Positions 12,471 through 24,041 of a stretch of 64,000 nt of DNA are shown here, in pieces (position 1 is the first letter of the stretch; each line of letters opens with the position of its first letter). Origin of the DNA: Poecilobothrus nobilitatus (Eukaryota; Arthropoda; Insecta; Diptera; Dolichopodidae). Made by a program: the position numbers and the translations under genes. The stretch covers positions 81,902,416-81,966,415 of the forward strand of contig OX352774.1 in NCBI GenBank assembly GCA_947095535.1, in the 5' to 3' direction. Under the pieces are notes generated by a model. It was given only the letters and a program-made list of their open reading frames with translations. It was not told the DNA's origin and made no database searches.

Positions 12471-14294
12471 TAGAACCATTTATTTGGTCTTAGGTTTATT
12501 ATTTTTTCTAAAACTACCACTTTTCATAGGAAAAACAAAATATTTATTACTAGGTTTTGCCAAGTACAGTTACTATGAAAAAGAACATCAAGAAGATAGA
12601 AAACCATATCTTATAAAACAAAAAATTAAGATTAAAAATCATAATTTTTTTAATAGTAACTTAATGGCTTTTATTTAAAAATAGTTTAGAAATCTTCTAA
12701 TACTACTGTTCCTTATTAAAAGTATCAGATGAAATGTGTTACTTTATAGAATAGGACTAAACCGTACTAATTGTCATGATGAATCCAAATGATGAATAAA
12801 TCATACTTGAAATAACAATCTAATAAATATTTTTGATATTATTTAATCAATCCAAAAGATGTATTTTACAACTTAGTAAAACCAAATTGGAATGGGTCGA
12901 TAGGATGTTGGAATCATTTGTCCGTAAATTATTGAACACAATTTTATTCAGAAATTTTTTCTCCTTTTAAACAATATCTCTGCGTTCTTTCCACAATTTT
13001 AAACTGATAAATCCTATAGGTTGATATGATTGGTGTATATATAAGACTACCGACATCACAACACCTAAGTAAAAGTAATAAATAATATGAAAAAAAAAAA
13101 AATGAAATCAAACAGTAGAAGAAATGTGATTAAAATTCATTAAATCTGGTTGAACACCGTAATTCAACTTAAAAAAAAATAAAAACAACTAATCACAAGA
13201 GTAATTAAGTAAAATTTAAGATACTGGATGAAACCCTGTTAAGATAATGTTTGAACATAAAATAATTTTGTTCAAGGTCATAGTTTTTTAGCGAATAAAC
13301 AAATAAAATTAGGCGTCAATTAGATAATATCCTACCAAGAAAATTTTGTTTAAAATGATTGTTAAATGACATAAAAATTGTTTTTAAGATTAAAATAAAT
13401 AACATTTTAACATTATTTTTCTTGTTTAATTACAGATTTAAAAAAAAAAATTTAGAAAAATTATTCATACTTAAGCCGAAAATTCTCAAATTCTAAGAAA
13501 AACCTTAAATTACAATTAATCCTTACAAAATTAACAAAATTATTATTATGTCTAAAATGTGTAACACCCCCCTTTCTCCACCCTTAAATAACAAATTTCT
13601 TAAAAATGAAGAAAAAAAAAGTTTTTTAAATTCTCATTCAAATTTAAAATGTCTAGAAGTTTTGATTAGAAGCAGTTTAAAATTACCTTACATTGTAAAT
13701 TAGATTTTTAAATACGTATGTAAGTATGTAGGTACATCTTTTTTAGTAAATTTTCTTTTTCTTTATATAATTTATTAAATTTACATAACATTAAAATTAA
13801 TTTCATTCATTTTCTCCCACATTTTATAATTAACTTCTTTATACCATAAAAAAAAAAAAATCTAATTTACCATAAAACTTACAAAAGTTTATTCGACACA
13901 TCATCCATATTTAATGTGACATTTAATTATGTATTTGTCTATTTTAAAAAGCTATCACAGACATTTTATAAAGTAACCATTGAGATAAAAATCCAAGTAA
14001 ATAGTAATAAAAAAAAAACAGGCAAGCAGGCAGGCAAGTTAAAAGAAAATATATTTTATAGTATATGACATGTGATGACAGTTGACCTATTCAAACATTA
14101 AAATTTCATGTTTATCTCAATGGACACCTTTTTGAGTATAATATTTAATACTTAGATTATTTAAAAAAAGAAAAAAATTATAAATTACACTTAAAATAAA
14201 ATTAAATAATATATAGTCAGTCTGTTATTTTTTTAACAATAAATTTACTTGAAGAAATGAACTAAAATAATTAATTAAAGTCATGTCACTATTA
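12471..14294. other. AT-rich spacer
   Basis: No gene was seen. The 64-codon frame at 12484-12678 lacks any domain signature. Small features are a GGCAAGCAGGCAGGCAAG tandem near 14022-14039 and A runs near 13090 and 13849. Confidence 0.45.
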
Positions 14295-14425
14295 ATAGTT
14301 CAGCCAGGGAATGGTCTTAAGATGGTTAAGAAACCGAGATTCCATTCCGAGAAACCTCGGCTGGGTCATATTGATAAATAGAAATAATATAGATTTTTCT
14401 TATAATATATAATTAGTATAATATC
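14295..14425 (+). mobile_element. SINE-C copy, 5' segment (interrupted)
   Basis: This is the tRNA-like head of a second SINE family. AATGGTCTTAAGATGGTTAA, ACCTCGGCTGGGTCATA and ATATAGATTTTTCTTATAAT align with 30606-30725 (CAATGGTGCAGAGGTTAAAA, ACGGCTGAGTCATACAG, ATATAGATTTTTCTTATAAT). The copy breaks at a TAATATC sequence (14419-14425). It resumes at 15672 with another TAATATC, which fits a 7-bp target-site duplication around the inserted AE element. Confidence 0.6.
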
Positions 14426-15671
14426 CTCCCATTCTTTCTCCGCCATTTTGTCAAACCTACGCCATCTATATACAAAGGAATCATTTCGTAGAGTTTAGCT
14501 AGCACGTAAAAAAATGTATAATTAAATAAAACAAGGTAGAATGTAAACCAACGGTTTTTAAAAGCGCACATTTCCAAAACTCAATACAAACTGTTTAGAA
14601 GTGTGACTTACACAAAAATTTGAAAATTTCATGTAATAAGAAAAAACTTGAAAATAGGACATTTTTGAGATTTTGAGGGGCCGTAAGTCCGGAATCCTAT
14701 ATAACTAAGAAAAGCTGTTAACACACGTAAAAATATATTATTGAAGCTTTAATTTTTATGTCTTGCCGAAGAAAAATTTTTACAGGTGCCTAAGTTACAG
14801 GTGTCTAAAAATAGCAAATTTTCAATTTTTGAGGCGTAATAACTCTTAAAGAGGGGGCGTTACCAAAAAATTTTCTGAGCAAACTTATACTAATTCTAAA
14901 AGTTCTTTCTTGTCTCAAAATTTCAGGTTCCTATCTAAAGGGGTGCCGGAGTTATGAAAAAAGAAATTTCATTCCAAATGCTGCAACTTTGGAACCCTTT
15001 ACAACTAAAATAAACCTTTAACACATGTAAAAATATATTATTGTAGCTTTAATTTTTACATCTTGCAGAAGTAAAATGTGTGCAGGTGCCTAAGTTACAG
15101 GTGTTTAAAAATAGCAAATTTTCAATTTTTAAGCCCTAATAGCTCATAAACAAGGGGTGGTCCGAAAAAATTTTCTGAGCAAACTTATACTAATTCTAAA
15201 AGTTCTTTCTTGCCTCAAAATTTCAAGCTTCTATCTAGAAGCGTGCCGGAGTTATGAAAGTAGAAAAATCATGCAAAATTTGGTTTTCACATAACGGTAA
15301 ATTTAAATACTAAATTTAAAAAAATTGTATAATTTTGATATTAATTTACAAAGATAAAAGAAATACCTGTCGAATGACGTTTTCAGATTGAAAAAATCTT
15401 AAGCAGAACATAAGATATATGCATTTAAAAATAGGGCTTTTTCAAAGTTTGAGGGGGTGTAGCTCCGTAATGGGGGGGGCTACATGAAAAAGTTGTTCCA
15501 CAAAATTATTTTTTTTATGAGACCTACCTATGGTTAAAATTTTTTTTCTCTATCTTTAACGGTGTAGAAGTTTTGTAAACAGACGGACGGACGGACGGAC
15601 AGAGTGAAACTAATAAGCACATTTTTTCAAAATTTTTTTGGAAATGTGCTAAAAATAAATATATATATAAT
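14426..15671 (+). mobile_element. AE element, long copy with internal 300-bp duplication
   Basis: A non-coding dispersed element of about 1.25 kb inserted in SINE-C. Two consecutive units (about 14670-14970 and 14970-15274) align in exact 300-base register: for example AAATATATTATTG begins at 14731 and again at 15031, and AGTTCTTTCTTG recurs with the same spacing. Downstream come TTTTCACATAACGGTAAATT, then AACGGTGTAGAAGTTTTGTA, a (GACG)n stretch near 15582-15600, and GAGTGAAACTAATAAGC. A terminal hairpin of 9 bp is formed by AGCACATTT (15616-15624) and AAATGTGCT (15642-15650). Flanking TAATATC copies support insertion. The absence of an ORF means it depends on another element. A Helitron-like origin is possible but unproven. 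Confidence 0.65.
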
Positions 15672-15732
15672 TAATATCATATCGGAATATATAAATAAAA
15701 TAAAAATAATAGATGTCGCACAAATAAAACCA
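15672..15732 (+). mobile_element. SINE-C copy, middle segment
   Basis: TAATATCATATCGGAATATA, AAATAAAATAAAAATAAT and AGATGTCGCACAAATAAAA match the middle of the SINE-C copy at 30735-30812. The segment stops at the A tail (T run on the plus strand) of the LINE inserted next to it. Confidence 0.6.
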
Positions 15733-16905
15733 TTTTTTTTTTTTTATTCAATAATTTCAATCTAGGAATATGTTCCCTTATACTAAAATGTAGTTGAGAC
15801 TAAATTGGATGCGATACGGACGGGAAAAATGCGGATAAAGCGGAATGAGACGGTAATTGCTAATAAATTTGTTAAGATTCGTCTTGAATTTAAGCAAATT
15901 GTAAATCACACAGAAGATGGTATTAAGTTCCACATTTTTGCAGTTCTGACAACAAACGAATTGCTATAACCAGTAGAATACCATTTAGGAAGTTCCACAT
16001 AGTAGACAAGAGCACTTAAGGCCCCTCTAATGGTGTGGTGAAATGTTTTGAGGGGTGGCATTAGCGATTTTATTTCATCTGCACAAGCGTCACTATCCAT
16101 AAAAGTATCATTACCCACAATGCCAAGAGAAGTGAGACAAGTAGTCTCCAACAGAGTCAGCAATAAAACGAAAAGTGCGTTTTTGAATTCGATCAAAGTA
16201 ATTCAAGGAAGTAACTGCATCTTGGGTAGTATATAAGCTTTAAAGATATTAAGCAAGTCTGTGGATGAAAAATATGTCTGGCATCTAAAGAGAAAACCTA
16301 AGCATTTAGCAACACTTTTCGCTATATCAAAAATATGACCATTCCATATCATTTTTTGATTTAGCTGCATGCCTATAATTTTATTTATTGTAGGCATTAA
16401 TTTTGTAATAAGAGATTATTCTTTATTTATTGAATGAGAAGTTATTTCTTTAAATTGTTTAGATTTTCTAATTGTTGCACAATTTCACCCTGCAACGTCA
16501 CACTAGGGTTAGTATTTGTTTTTTTTTAATGAGATGTGACAATATTGAGTTTTGGTTGTCTTAAACTCCACTGTGTTGTTTGCACCCCAGTTAGCAATTA
16601 TGGCTAAATCATGGTTGACCGTGTTGTACATAGCCTTGCTGCATTAACAGCGGTGTTTGTGAAATCTGATTTCCTAGGAAATTCGTAAGATGCCACGAGA
16701 GTGCTGTCGTCAGCGAAACTGTGGATTGGATTGAAGATTGTAGATAACAGACCGATGATAAAATTCAAAAAGGGAGTTGGAACAAGGACGGATCCTTGCT
16801 CCATCCAGCATTTATTTCGAATTTGTCGGACGTGTAACCGTCGACTAGAACACGAATATAGAGATTCGAAAGAAAGTTTTCAATCCATTTACAGAAAATA
16901 GTTGC
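15733..16905 (-). mobile_element. 5'-truncated LINE, reverse transcriptase C-terminal half (pseudogene)
   Basis: Minus-strand remnant of a non-LTR retrotransposon ORF2, of a type lacking RNase H at its end (Jockey/CR1-like by motif style). From the 5' side it shows KWIENFLSNLYIRVLVDGYT (about 16893-16830), a frameshift, then QGSVLVPTPF and the catalytic FADDST motif (16804-16604). Next come DLAIIANWGANN and a stop-rich stretch, then NQKMIWNGHIFDIAK and STDLLNIFKAYILPKM (16397-16203). IEFKNAL...DEIKSLMPPLKTFHHTIR...YSNSFVVRTAKMWNLIPSSV follows (16196-15906), ending in LLKFKTNLNKFI near 15890. The 3' end carries an A tail (T run 15733-15745). The endonuclease and fingers regions are missing, and frameshifts and stops show it is dead. 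Confidence 0.85.
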
Positions 16906-17010
16906 GTTAAATAGTTTTGTACAATAGCTACAGCCGTGCTAGTCAAACTTGAACGGCTTAGTGAAACTAATGTATCCAGAAAAAACCTAAGTTAAATATG
17001 AATAATAACT
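16906..17010 (+). mobile_element. SINE-C copy, 3' segment
   Basis: AATAGTTTTGTACAATAGC and ACGGCTTAGTGAAACTAATG, TATCCAGAAAAAACC and AGTTAAATATGAAT continue the SINE-C copy interrupted by the LINE. The same 3' end is seen at 24205-24253, 30863-30900 and 55408-55445. Confidence 0.6.
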
Positions 17011-17999
17011 TTATCGATGCTTATACTCTATATGAACGTGGAAAGAATACAAATAGAAGTGGACTTCCTGTAGAAGTATAGAGGAGACAGATTAATTAAA
17101 AATTGAGGTTATTACTTCAAAGAAATACAAAGAGAAAAGATTAAAAGCAACTTGCAAAAATTGTATAAAATCGACAGGGAAACTAGAAAGAACTTAAGCT
17201 GATATTCAACTAAATGTAGGACCCTGTAAAAGGATCAAAATTATAAAACAAAAAAAAACTGGAACTGTTGAATGATTTTAACTTATTCGACACATCATAT
17301 ATATGTGACACTTAATTATGCATTTATCTACTTTAGAGCTGTCACATATTTATTTATTTCTAAATTAGTGGTCAACAGATATAATAAAACTGTTAAAGAA
17401 TATAGTAAGAATTCGATATTTAACTTGAAATATACACTTAAGTAAACTGAGATTTAACAAAAGTATACAGTATATAATACATTGACTCAAATTATTTTTC
17501 AAATATTACAACGACATTTTATATATATTGGATATCGGATTATAGAAACTATTAAGGTCGGGACAAAAAAAAAAAAAAGTTCTTCAAGATTTTTTTTTCA
17601 TAAAATATTCAAAATGTTGCTGTTTAAAAGGTCGCTTGGCATAGATGTAAAGAGTCTATCCCCACTCCTATCAAACAACAAATATTTAAAAGATGTTTAG
17701 CTTAATGTCTCAACATCGTTTAACCGTTAAGTTTAATTACCTCCAGCTAAAGTAGTCAAGAATAGATTCCATTTGTCATACAATTTTTACAATTTTTAAT
17801 TTCTACAAAGGTTACTTATTTCTAAATTTAAGAACAACAATTCTTTTTCTTTTTTTCAAGAAAAGTTACTACTTTTTCCAACTTAAAACTTCCGAAAAAT
17901 TTTATTTTTATTAAAGTAACTCCTAATATATTTTCAGTTATTTTTAGGGTAAAAGGACAAAATTTATTATAAAATAAAAATTGGGAGCGGGTCATGATC
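17011..17999. other. AT-rich spacer
   Basis: No gene was seen. A segment at about 17281-17350 (ACTTATTCGACACATCAT, TGTGACACTTAATTATG) resembles 13889-13960, suggesting a short dispersed repeat of unknown type. Small open frames have no recognisable motif. Confidence 0.4.
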
Positions 18000-18365
18000 C
18001 TGCACGCCAAAATAAAACTGCGACAAAATCTTGCTTTTTTTTTATCTTGCATTACAAAATCTATCTTTCTAAAATCTTGCATTATAAAATCTTTCACGGA
18101 CAAAATCTTGCAAAATATTTTTAAAGGAATAGATTGTCGCTTTGTTTTTAAAGTATATATAAACAAATAGTTAAGGAGGATTTTAGAGTTGGATTCAAAA
18201 GCAGGTTTGCCGCTTTTTCCAGAATATTTATATATAAGAATATGTGACATTCTGAATTGCATGCAAGATTTTGACAAAAAAATTTTGTTTTAAAAGATTT
18301 TCGAAAGCAAGATTTTGTATGCAAGATTTTGTCGCATTCGATTTTAACGTAAAAGATAATGTAGC
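18000..18365. repeat. Foldback repeat built on the ACAAAATCTTGC motif
   Basis: A perfect 16-bp inverted repeat, TGCGACAAAATCTTGC (18019-18034) and GCAAGATTTTGTCGCA (18321-18336), brackets the unit. The similarity extends outward (CGCCAAAATAAAACT against GATTTTAACG). Between the arms are further forward copies (AAAATCTTGCATTA at about 18071, ACAAAATCTTGC near 18099) and reverse copies (GCAAGATTTTG near 18262 and 18307). A 149-codon minus frame (17828-18277) crosses this repeat, but its protein is made of the repeat and is not credible as a gene. The middle part also carries the RepZ segment GGAGGATTTTAGAGTTGG. Confidence 0.65.
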
Positions 18366-18477
18366 AAACCCATAAAAATTTAAAGCATATCCTTGCTAAA
18401 TAATTTGTAGAACTATGAATAGTTTTTAATTTACACAATTATAATTTCTTTGTTTTTGTAAAATGCATTCAATTTTA

Positions 18478-19028
18478 AGTGAGGAAGAGTGCAGTATAGT
18501 AGACTGTGTCAACTCTGGGATACCCGTATGAACGTAATATATACTATTTCTATAAAACTTTATCATCTTTTAAAAACTTTTAGATGTTTTAGTACCGACG
18601 TTAACTACAGAGATATATTTATGTAAATTGTGGAGTTGTATGACAGCTACCCGAATCTATTGCATAAGCACAACCAAATTTTGCAGAAGTTGTTGCCATA
18701 AAACTTGATCATCATTTATAAGATTTTAGACGCCTTCAATAGACACTGCGTTATTTTCATTTAAAAAGAGAAGTTGTATGGCAGCTGTCCGAATCTGTCA
18801 TACCATCACAACCGAATTTGTTGACACAAAACTTTATCATCATTTGCAAAATTTCAGATAGCTAGCTTGAAGCGGACGGACGGACGGACGTACATGGCGT
18901 AATAGACTCAGAATTCGATTCTGAGCCGATCCATACCTTTGACACTATATATAGGACCTTTAAGGTGTCACAAACGTAATGGCAAATTTATTATACCCTT
19001 GAACATACTTCATACGGGTATAAAAACA
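18478..19028 (+). mobile_element. DINE-1/INE-1-like element copy 1
   Basis: A non-coding element of about 550 bp. It starts GAGGAAGAGTGCAGTATAGT. A subterminal TACCCGTATGAA (18521-18532) is perfectly complementary to TTCATACGGGTA (19009-19020) at the other end. Inside are two tandem blocks with a 138-base period, each beginning GTTGTATG.CAGCT (18635 and 18773). A (GACG)n run (18871-18890) follows, then CAGAATTCGATTCTGAGCCG and a segment AAGGTGTCACAAACGTAATG. Dipteran DINE-1/INE-1 (Helitron-type, DNAREP1) elements have the same ordering of GACGGAC, GAnCGA-type palindrome and CGGGTATA end; the family assignment is by structural analogy. Confidence 0.65.
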
Positions 19029-19273
19029 GGAAAAAAAACTGTTTATTTTATATTAACGATAATACAATATTATAATATTGTATTACCGTTACTATATAAA
19101 CGTTAAAAAAACTTTCTCATAAATTAAATTTATGAATAGATTTCTCACATAATAAAATATACTCTTAGATTGCTTTTTAATTTATCAGAAGAAGATGATA
19201 CTTTAGTAAAAGGTATAGGTATAACAGGTATACATACATATTTTAATTTATTTTATATATTTATTTAATATAT

Positions 19274-19319
<46 letters not shown>

Positions 19320-19905
19320 TGTTATCCTGTGTTCTATAAAATTATTTAAGTAGTTTCTTCTTATTCCGTTTGTTTTTCTCTCTCTCTCTCCCTTCCTAAT
19401 TGTATTATTTATAGTGGCTAAATTCGAATCAGCAAAAACTTAAGTTATTCTCAGTTTGGTACTCAAACAAAAAATAAAACTTACTACATTATGCAAAAGT
19501 TATATATAGATATGTATGTATATATGTATGAGTATATATATATATATATATTTGAGTAAACAAGATATCCAGCATTAGATGAAGTATTATTACAGAAAAA
19601 AATGGAAGTGAACCTATTGAAAATAGGAATGGGCGTAGTTAAAAAAAATTAAGCTCAGACAACTACACTGACTATACCACGTAGAGTGTGTTAACCAACA
19701 TGTCCAGCAGAACCCAAACCTTATGGCGTAAGACGTTGAGGACGAACAAACCTTCATTGGAGTGATAAAACTTTAACGGATATCAAAAAGCTTTAGAACT
19801 CTAACTGCTCGGAATCGCAAAAACTGGAATGGAAAAATATGTTGAATCAGGGGCAGGGTGATAAATATCAAGAATATTTATAAGAACGACAATTTTTACA
19901 AAAAC
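19029..19905. other. Spacer with TA microsatellites
   Basis: It contains an uninterrupted (AT)n run at about 19277-19317, another at about 19532-19551 and a CT-rich patch (TCTCTCTCTCTCTCCC) near 19377-19392. The segment at 19640-19860 is less AT-rich (ACCAACATGTCCAGCAGAAC) and may be unique or degraded repeat; no protein motif was found. Confidence 0.55.
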
Positions 19906-20368
19906 GAGGAAGAGTGCTGTAGAGTACACTATGTCAACTTTGGGATACTCTTATGAACCTGAAGCTCAGCTCAACCAAATTTTATAGAAGTTGTTAGTAT
20001 GCAACTCGTCAACTTTTTACAAAATTTCAGAAACTTAGTTTGAATAGACTCGGAGGTATTTCCATAAAAAGAAAGATGTTGTATGGCAGCTACTCGAGCC
20101 CGCTGACCAAAAATGCTGTATTTAAATAGCGAAACTAACAATTTTGCAAAAATGACATAAACAAATTTCAGGCCCCTAACTCTTTTAATTTTTGAATTAT
20201 AGTGCGGATCGACAGACGGGCACATATAAATGGCTTAATCAACTCAGAATTCGAATCTGAGCCGATCCATAGACTTGAGTCTATATTTAGCTCTACTCCT
20301 TTAAGGTGTCACAAACTTAATGACAAATTTAGTATACTCTTTGACATATTTTCATACGGATATAAAAA
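19904..20368 (+). mobile_element. DINE-1-like element copy 2
   Basis: It begins ACGAGGAAGAGTGCTGTAGA with GGGATACTCTTATGAACCTG as the diverged left subterminal repeat. It ends in AAGGTGTCACAAACTTAATG and TTTTCATACGGATATAAAAA. The body has one or two of the GTTGTATGGCAGCTACTCGA blocks, GCGGATCGACAGACGG, and CAGAATTCGAATCTGAGCCG. It is more decayed at the termini than the copy 0.9 kb upstream. Confidence 0.65.
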
Positions 20369-20387
20369 TACCATTATTAAGGTATAT

Positions 20388-20460
20388 ATTATTCTTTCAT
20401 TTTAAAATCTTCTACCTCCTAATCTATTATTCTTTTATTTTAAAATCTTCTATCTAATCT
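20388..20460. repeat. 38-bp tandem duplication
   Basis: The sequence ATTCTTTCATTTTAAAATCT (from 20391) recurs as ATTCTTTTATTTTAAAATCT (from 20429), a 38-base period with two copies, directly after the DINE-like element. Confidence 0.7.
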
Positions 20461-22325
20461 TATTTTATATTATCAATACTTTCTTATATCTCCCATTATA
20501 GGTCAATATTAATTTTCTGAACTATCAAAACCTCCCCTTTGCATGTAATTTATATTTAATTATCTCAAAAAGCGCTACAAAAAAATATCTCCGAATTTTG
20601 ACATAATAATTTTCACAAAATTTTTGTTCTCCCGTATTGTATATTTTATGCTGCAATAGTGTCATCAATAACTGGACACTCTGTCTATTACTTAATATAC
20701 ATAAATAAAAACATGTATATATGGGTAAAAATATTAAATATAAAGTAAAGATTTAAAGAATTTAATATATGTATGTATATAAAAAATAAAGCACACATTA
20801 TAAAATATAGCGTTGACTTTCCGGTACAAAAGGATTGAAAAATTGTTTATTTGTTTGGTAATAAAAAAAAAAAAGCACAAGAACAAAAATAACAAACGTA
20901 ACGTAACACTAAAAATTAAAATGAATTCCTTAAAAGAAGGATGCCCAAAGAAATAAAAACAAAAATTCCTAAAATAATTCCCGTATGATATTTACAGTAA
21001 ATATGTACATAAATATGAATACTTAAATAAATATATATGTTCATGTTATATCAATATTATTATATCTATATACAAATATATAAAATTATATTAATGTATT
21101 TAAAACGTGTTTATATATACGCACATTGATAAATGCTTAAAATAAAATTATAATAACAATAATAGAAATTTTTTTTTTTTTTTTTGGAATCCCTGTAAAT
21201 CCCTTTACATGAAACCAAAAAGCAAAAATATCCTATATGTACTTTCCTTTTATACATTTACTTATAGTATATTATGTAAAATTTTAGACCATATCTCAAT
21301 TCTCGGGAGGCTTCAAACAAAAAAATGAAAACACAGTATATATAGAAAAAAATTTCTTCGGTCGGATTTTCTAAAATATTATACATTTGAATCCAATAAT
21401 TTGTTCTATTTAATAAAAGTTATATGATATTAGGTTTTAGGATTATCCTTTAAGAATAAAAGTAAATTTTATACTAAAATCATAAGAAATTTTTAAATAT
21501 TAAAAATATCGAATCCTTTTCCAAAAATAAAGAGTGCAAAGTAATAAGGTACTATTTCTATAATGTAAAACAAGAAAACAATAGGAAAAAGGTAAAAGTA
21601 ATTAAGTGAATTTTTGCCAACCTTTAAAATTGTTTTTACTTAATTGTCGTAAAATGCTTAACAATTTATCTTATAACTATGATTCTGATTAAGACTTAAC
21701 CTCAAATGTTGACATTTTATTCATTATGACAACTGGTATTTTATTTATTATTATTAACGCTTTAAGCCTTTTTTAAAAAAAGCGCTCTTATATTAATCAA
21801 AAACTTTAAGGATCTATTTACAAATTCCTCAAAAATATTTTGGATAAAGGATGTATGTGGATTATTGTGTTGAATGTTAAGTGGATGAATTTTTCTATAC
21901 TGTTTCAATACATAATATGCTTTAGTCTATATATGTATCACGTCTAGTTCTATACGTAACAAATAGGATAGTAATTTTAAATGTATCTATAACTATTGTA
22001 TAAATACTGACAATTTTTTATACTAAACAAAAAATGATGGGTACGAGCCAGTCAAGAACCGATCGAAAATTTCCAAACTTTCGAAACATACGAAACATGG
22101 AAACAGCTAAAGTGAATTGTAGAAAGAAATTAGAATTAAAAGAAAAACGTAAGATAGAGGAAATTGGAAAATATTTGTGGAATCCCTGCTCTCTGAGACA
22201 ATAAAACAGAAGAAAAGAAAAATATAACTTTTATACTTAAAGAATATAGCGGAAGAAAAATCAATATATAATGGAGTATAATATTATAACAAACTAAAGA
22301 TGTATTGGATAGGAAACAAGTGTAA
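20461..22325. other. AT-rich spacer; one short uncharacterised frame
   Basis: No gene is supported. A 57-codon frame at 22034-22207 (plus; begins MMGTSQSRTDRK, ends WNPCSLRQ) is less AT-rich and more charged than its surroundings, but it has no known motif and no visible start context or splice sites. It is recorded only as a low-confidence curiosity. Confidence 0.35.
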
Positions 22326-22485
22326 GTTTTTTTTTTTGTTTTTTGTTCTGTTAGTGCATTTTTTTGTCACATAAATATGAACAGGAAATTACACAGCCTT
22401 TCCTAAATAAACTCTTACGGCGTGTGTGGAATTCGAACCCATGTATTTTATACGCTCTTACCCACTAGACCACCGAGGCCCTCTA
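22326..22485 (-). mobile_element. SINE-A copy 3
   Basis: Minus-strand copy. The A tail appears as T runs at 22328-22348. Next comes TGTCACATAAATATGAACAG with GGAAATTACACAGCCTTTCC, and a box B complement GGAATTCGAACCCATG. The box A complement TACGCTCTTACCCACTAGAC and the 5' end ACCGAGGCCC complete it. Perfect 8-bp flanks AAGTGTAA (22318-22325 and 22486-22493) are its target-site duplication, showing a clean retroposition. Confidence 0.88.
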
Positions 22486-22793
22486 AAGTGTAATTTTTTA
22501 ACGAATATCACGAAGAACTTCGAAAAGTATTACTACAATACTAAAATGAATTTCAGAGAAACTTTCTATTATTTCACATGAAATATTCAATACAATATTA
22601 AATTGTAACCATATTCAAATAAAAGAAACTGTATTTTTTTTTTTTTTTTAAAGTAACCATATATACTACTTATCATTTAATAAAACTTTTTTTTTGGTTT
22701 TGTTTGTTAAAGGTATTGAAGTAAAAATATTTGTATATGTAATATATCAAAAACCAAACAAAAAAATCCTTGAAGGTATACTTTTTTTATTGG

Positions 22794-22824
<31 letters not shown>

Positions 22825-24041
22825 TTGGTCAAATAAATTTTATGTTATAGTAAAAAAATATAAAAACACTTACATAATATTATGTGCATAGAAAATTTTA
22901 ACCATACCTAATAATACCTATATTTAATACATTAAATAACCAAAAAAAAAAAAAACCTTATAAGAAACATCATTTTATTTATTTATTGTTTTTATTTGTT
23001 AAGGGATATGATAATGCATAGGCATACCATAGACACCTTCTATAAGGATTATAATAAAATGTGTAAAATATTTCTTTAGTTAGCTTTCATTCTTCATAAT
23101 AAGATTACAGGTAAATTTAACTAAGTTTTATTATTTTTTTTTTGATTTTTTTTTTTTACTTGGATTTAATCTTTTATTCTAATTCAAACTATATACCATT
23201 CTTTTATATCATATATCTGTTACTTTTTCTTTTATAATAATATATTTAAAGTATTTTTTAATAATAGGAATATAATATATTGTTGACAGAAATAAAAAAA
23301 CAAAAAAAAAAAAATTTAATTTTTAATATAAATACTTTTAAAATATTATGTAAAATATACACATATTATATTTTGTATGTATATATTTGTATATATACAT
23401 ATTATATTATTTATATATATACATATAAAGATATTTTAATTTAAATTTATTTTAAAAATAACTTAGATAAAATTACAAATATGTATAATAGTCACAAAAG
23501 GTAACAATATATAAAATATCTTAAGATATATTATATAGTTTTGAAACAAATTAAAAATTAAATATAATAAACCTAAAGTAGATAAAAAGGACAAATTTAA
23601 ATTAATTCTATTTATATATTATATACAGATAGAATAAAAAATATATATATATATATATATATACATATACACATACATACTAAAATGAAATCTTTTGTAA
23701 AATTCTGCGGTACTTAAAAAATAAATTTAAATATTTACAAAAATTTAATTTTGTTAAACTAAAAATATTTTTATTATTTAAATTTGAAGATTTTGTATAT
23801 TTTTTGGAAAAATAAATAAGGTACGACTTAAAGAGTTATCACTTAAAATTTGAGTTAGCAACGAAAGGTGGTTGAAAATAATCTCTTTTAAATTAAGTAT
23901 GAAGATTCCCTCACATAATAAACTCTTTATTGAATCATCCTAAAATCATTTTTATTTGATTTTATCATCCCAAAAAATAGAATATTGTAACATTGTTTTA
24001 GGTTTAAACTTATTTTTTTTGCACAGTAGATAAGATACCGC
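22486..24041. other. AT-rich spacer with long T tract and TA microsatellites
   Basis: It holds a 27-base T run (22794-22820), a (TA)n run (about 23640-23663), and many TATATA/CATATA patches around 23360-23430. No gene or element was recognised. Confidence 0.55.

Noticed and set aside
17828..18277. 149-codon minus-strand open frame, the longest here
   Set aside because: It lies across the ACAAAATCTTGC foldback repeat; its peptide is the repeat read through (repeated QDF/KIL-type words) and has no domain signature.
22034..22207. 57-codon frame beginning MMGTSQSRTDRK
   Set aside because: Only composition sets it apart; no motif, no homologue that I recognise, and too short to stand alone.
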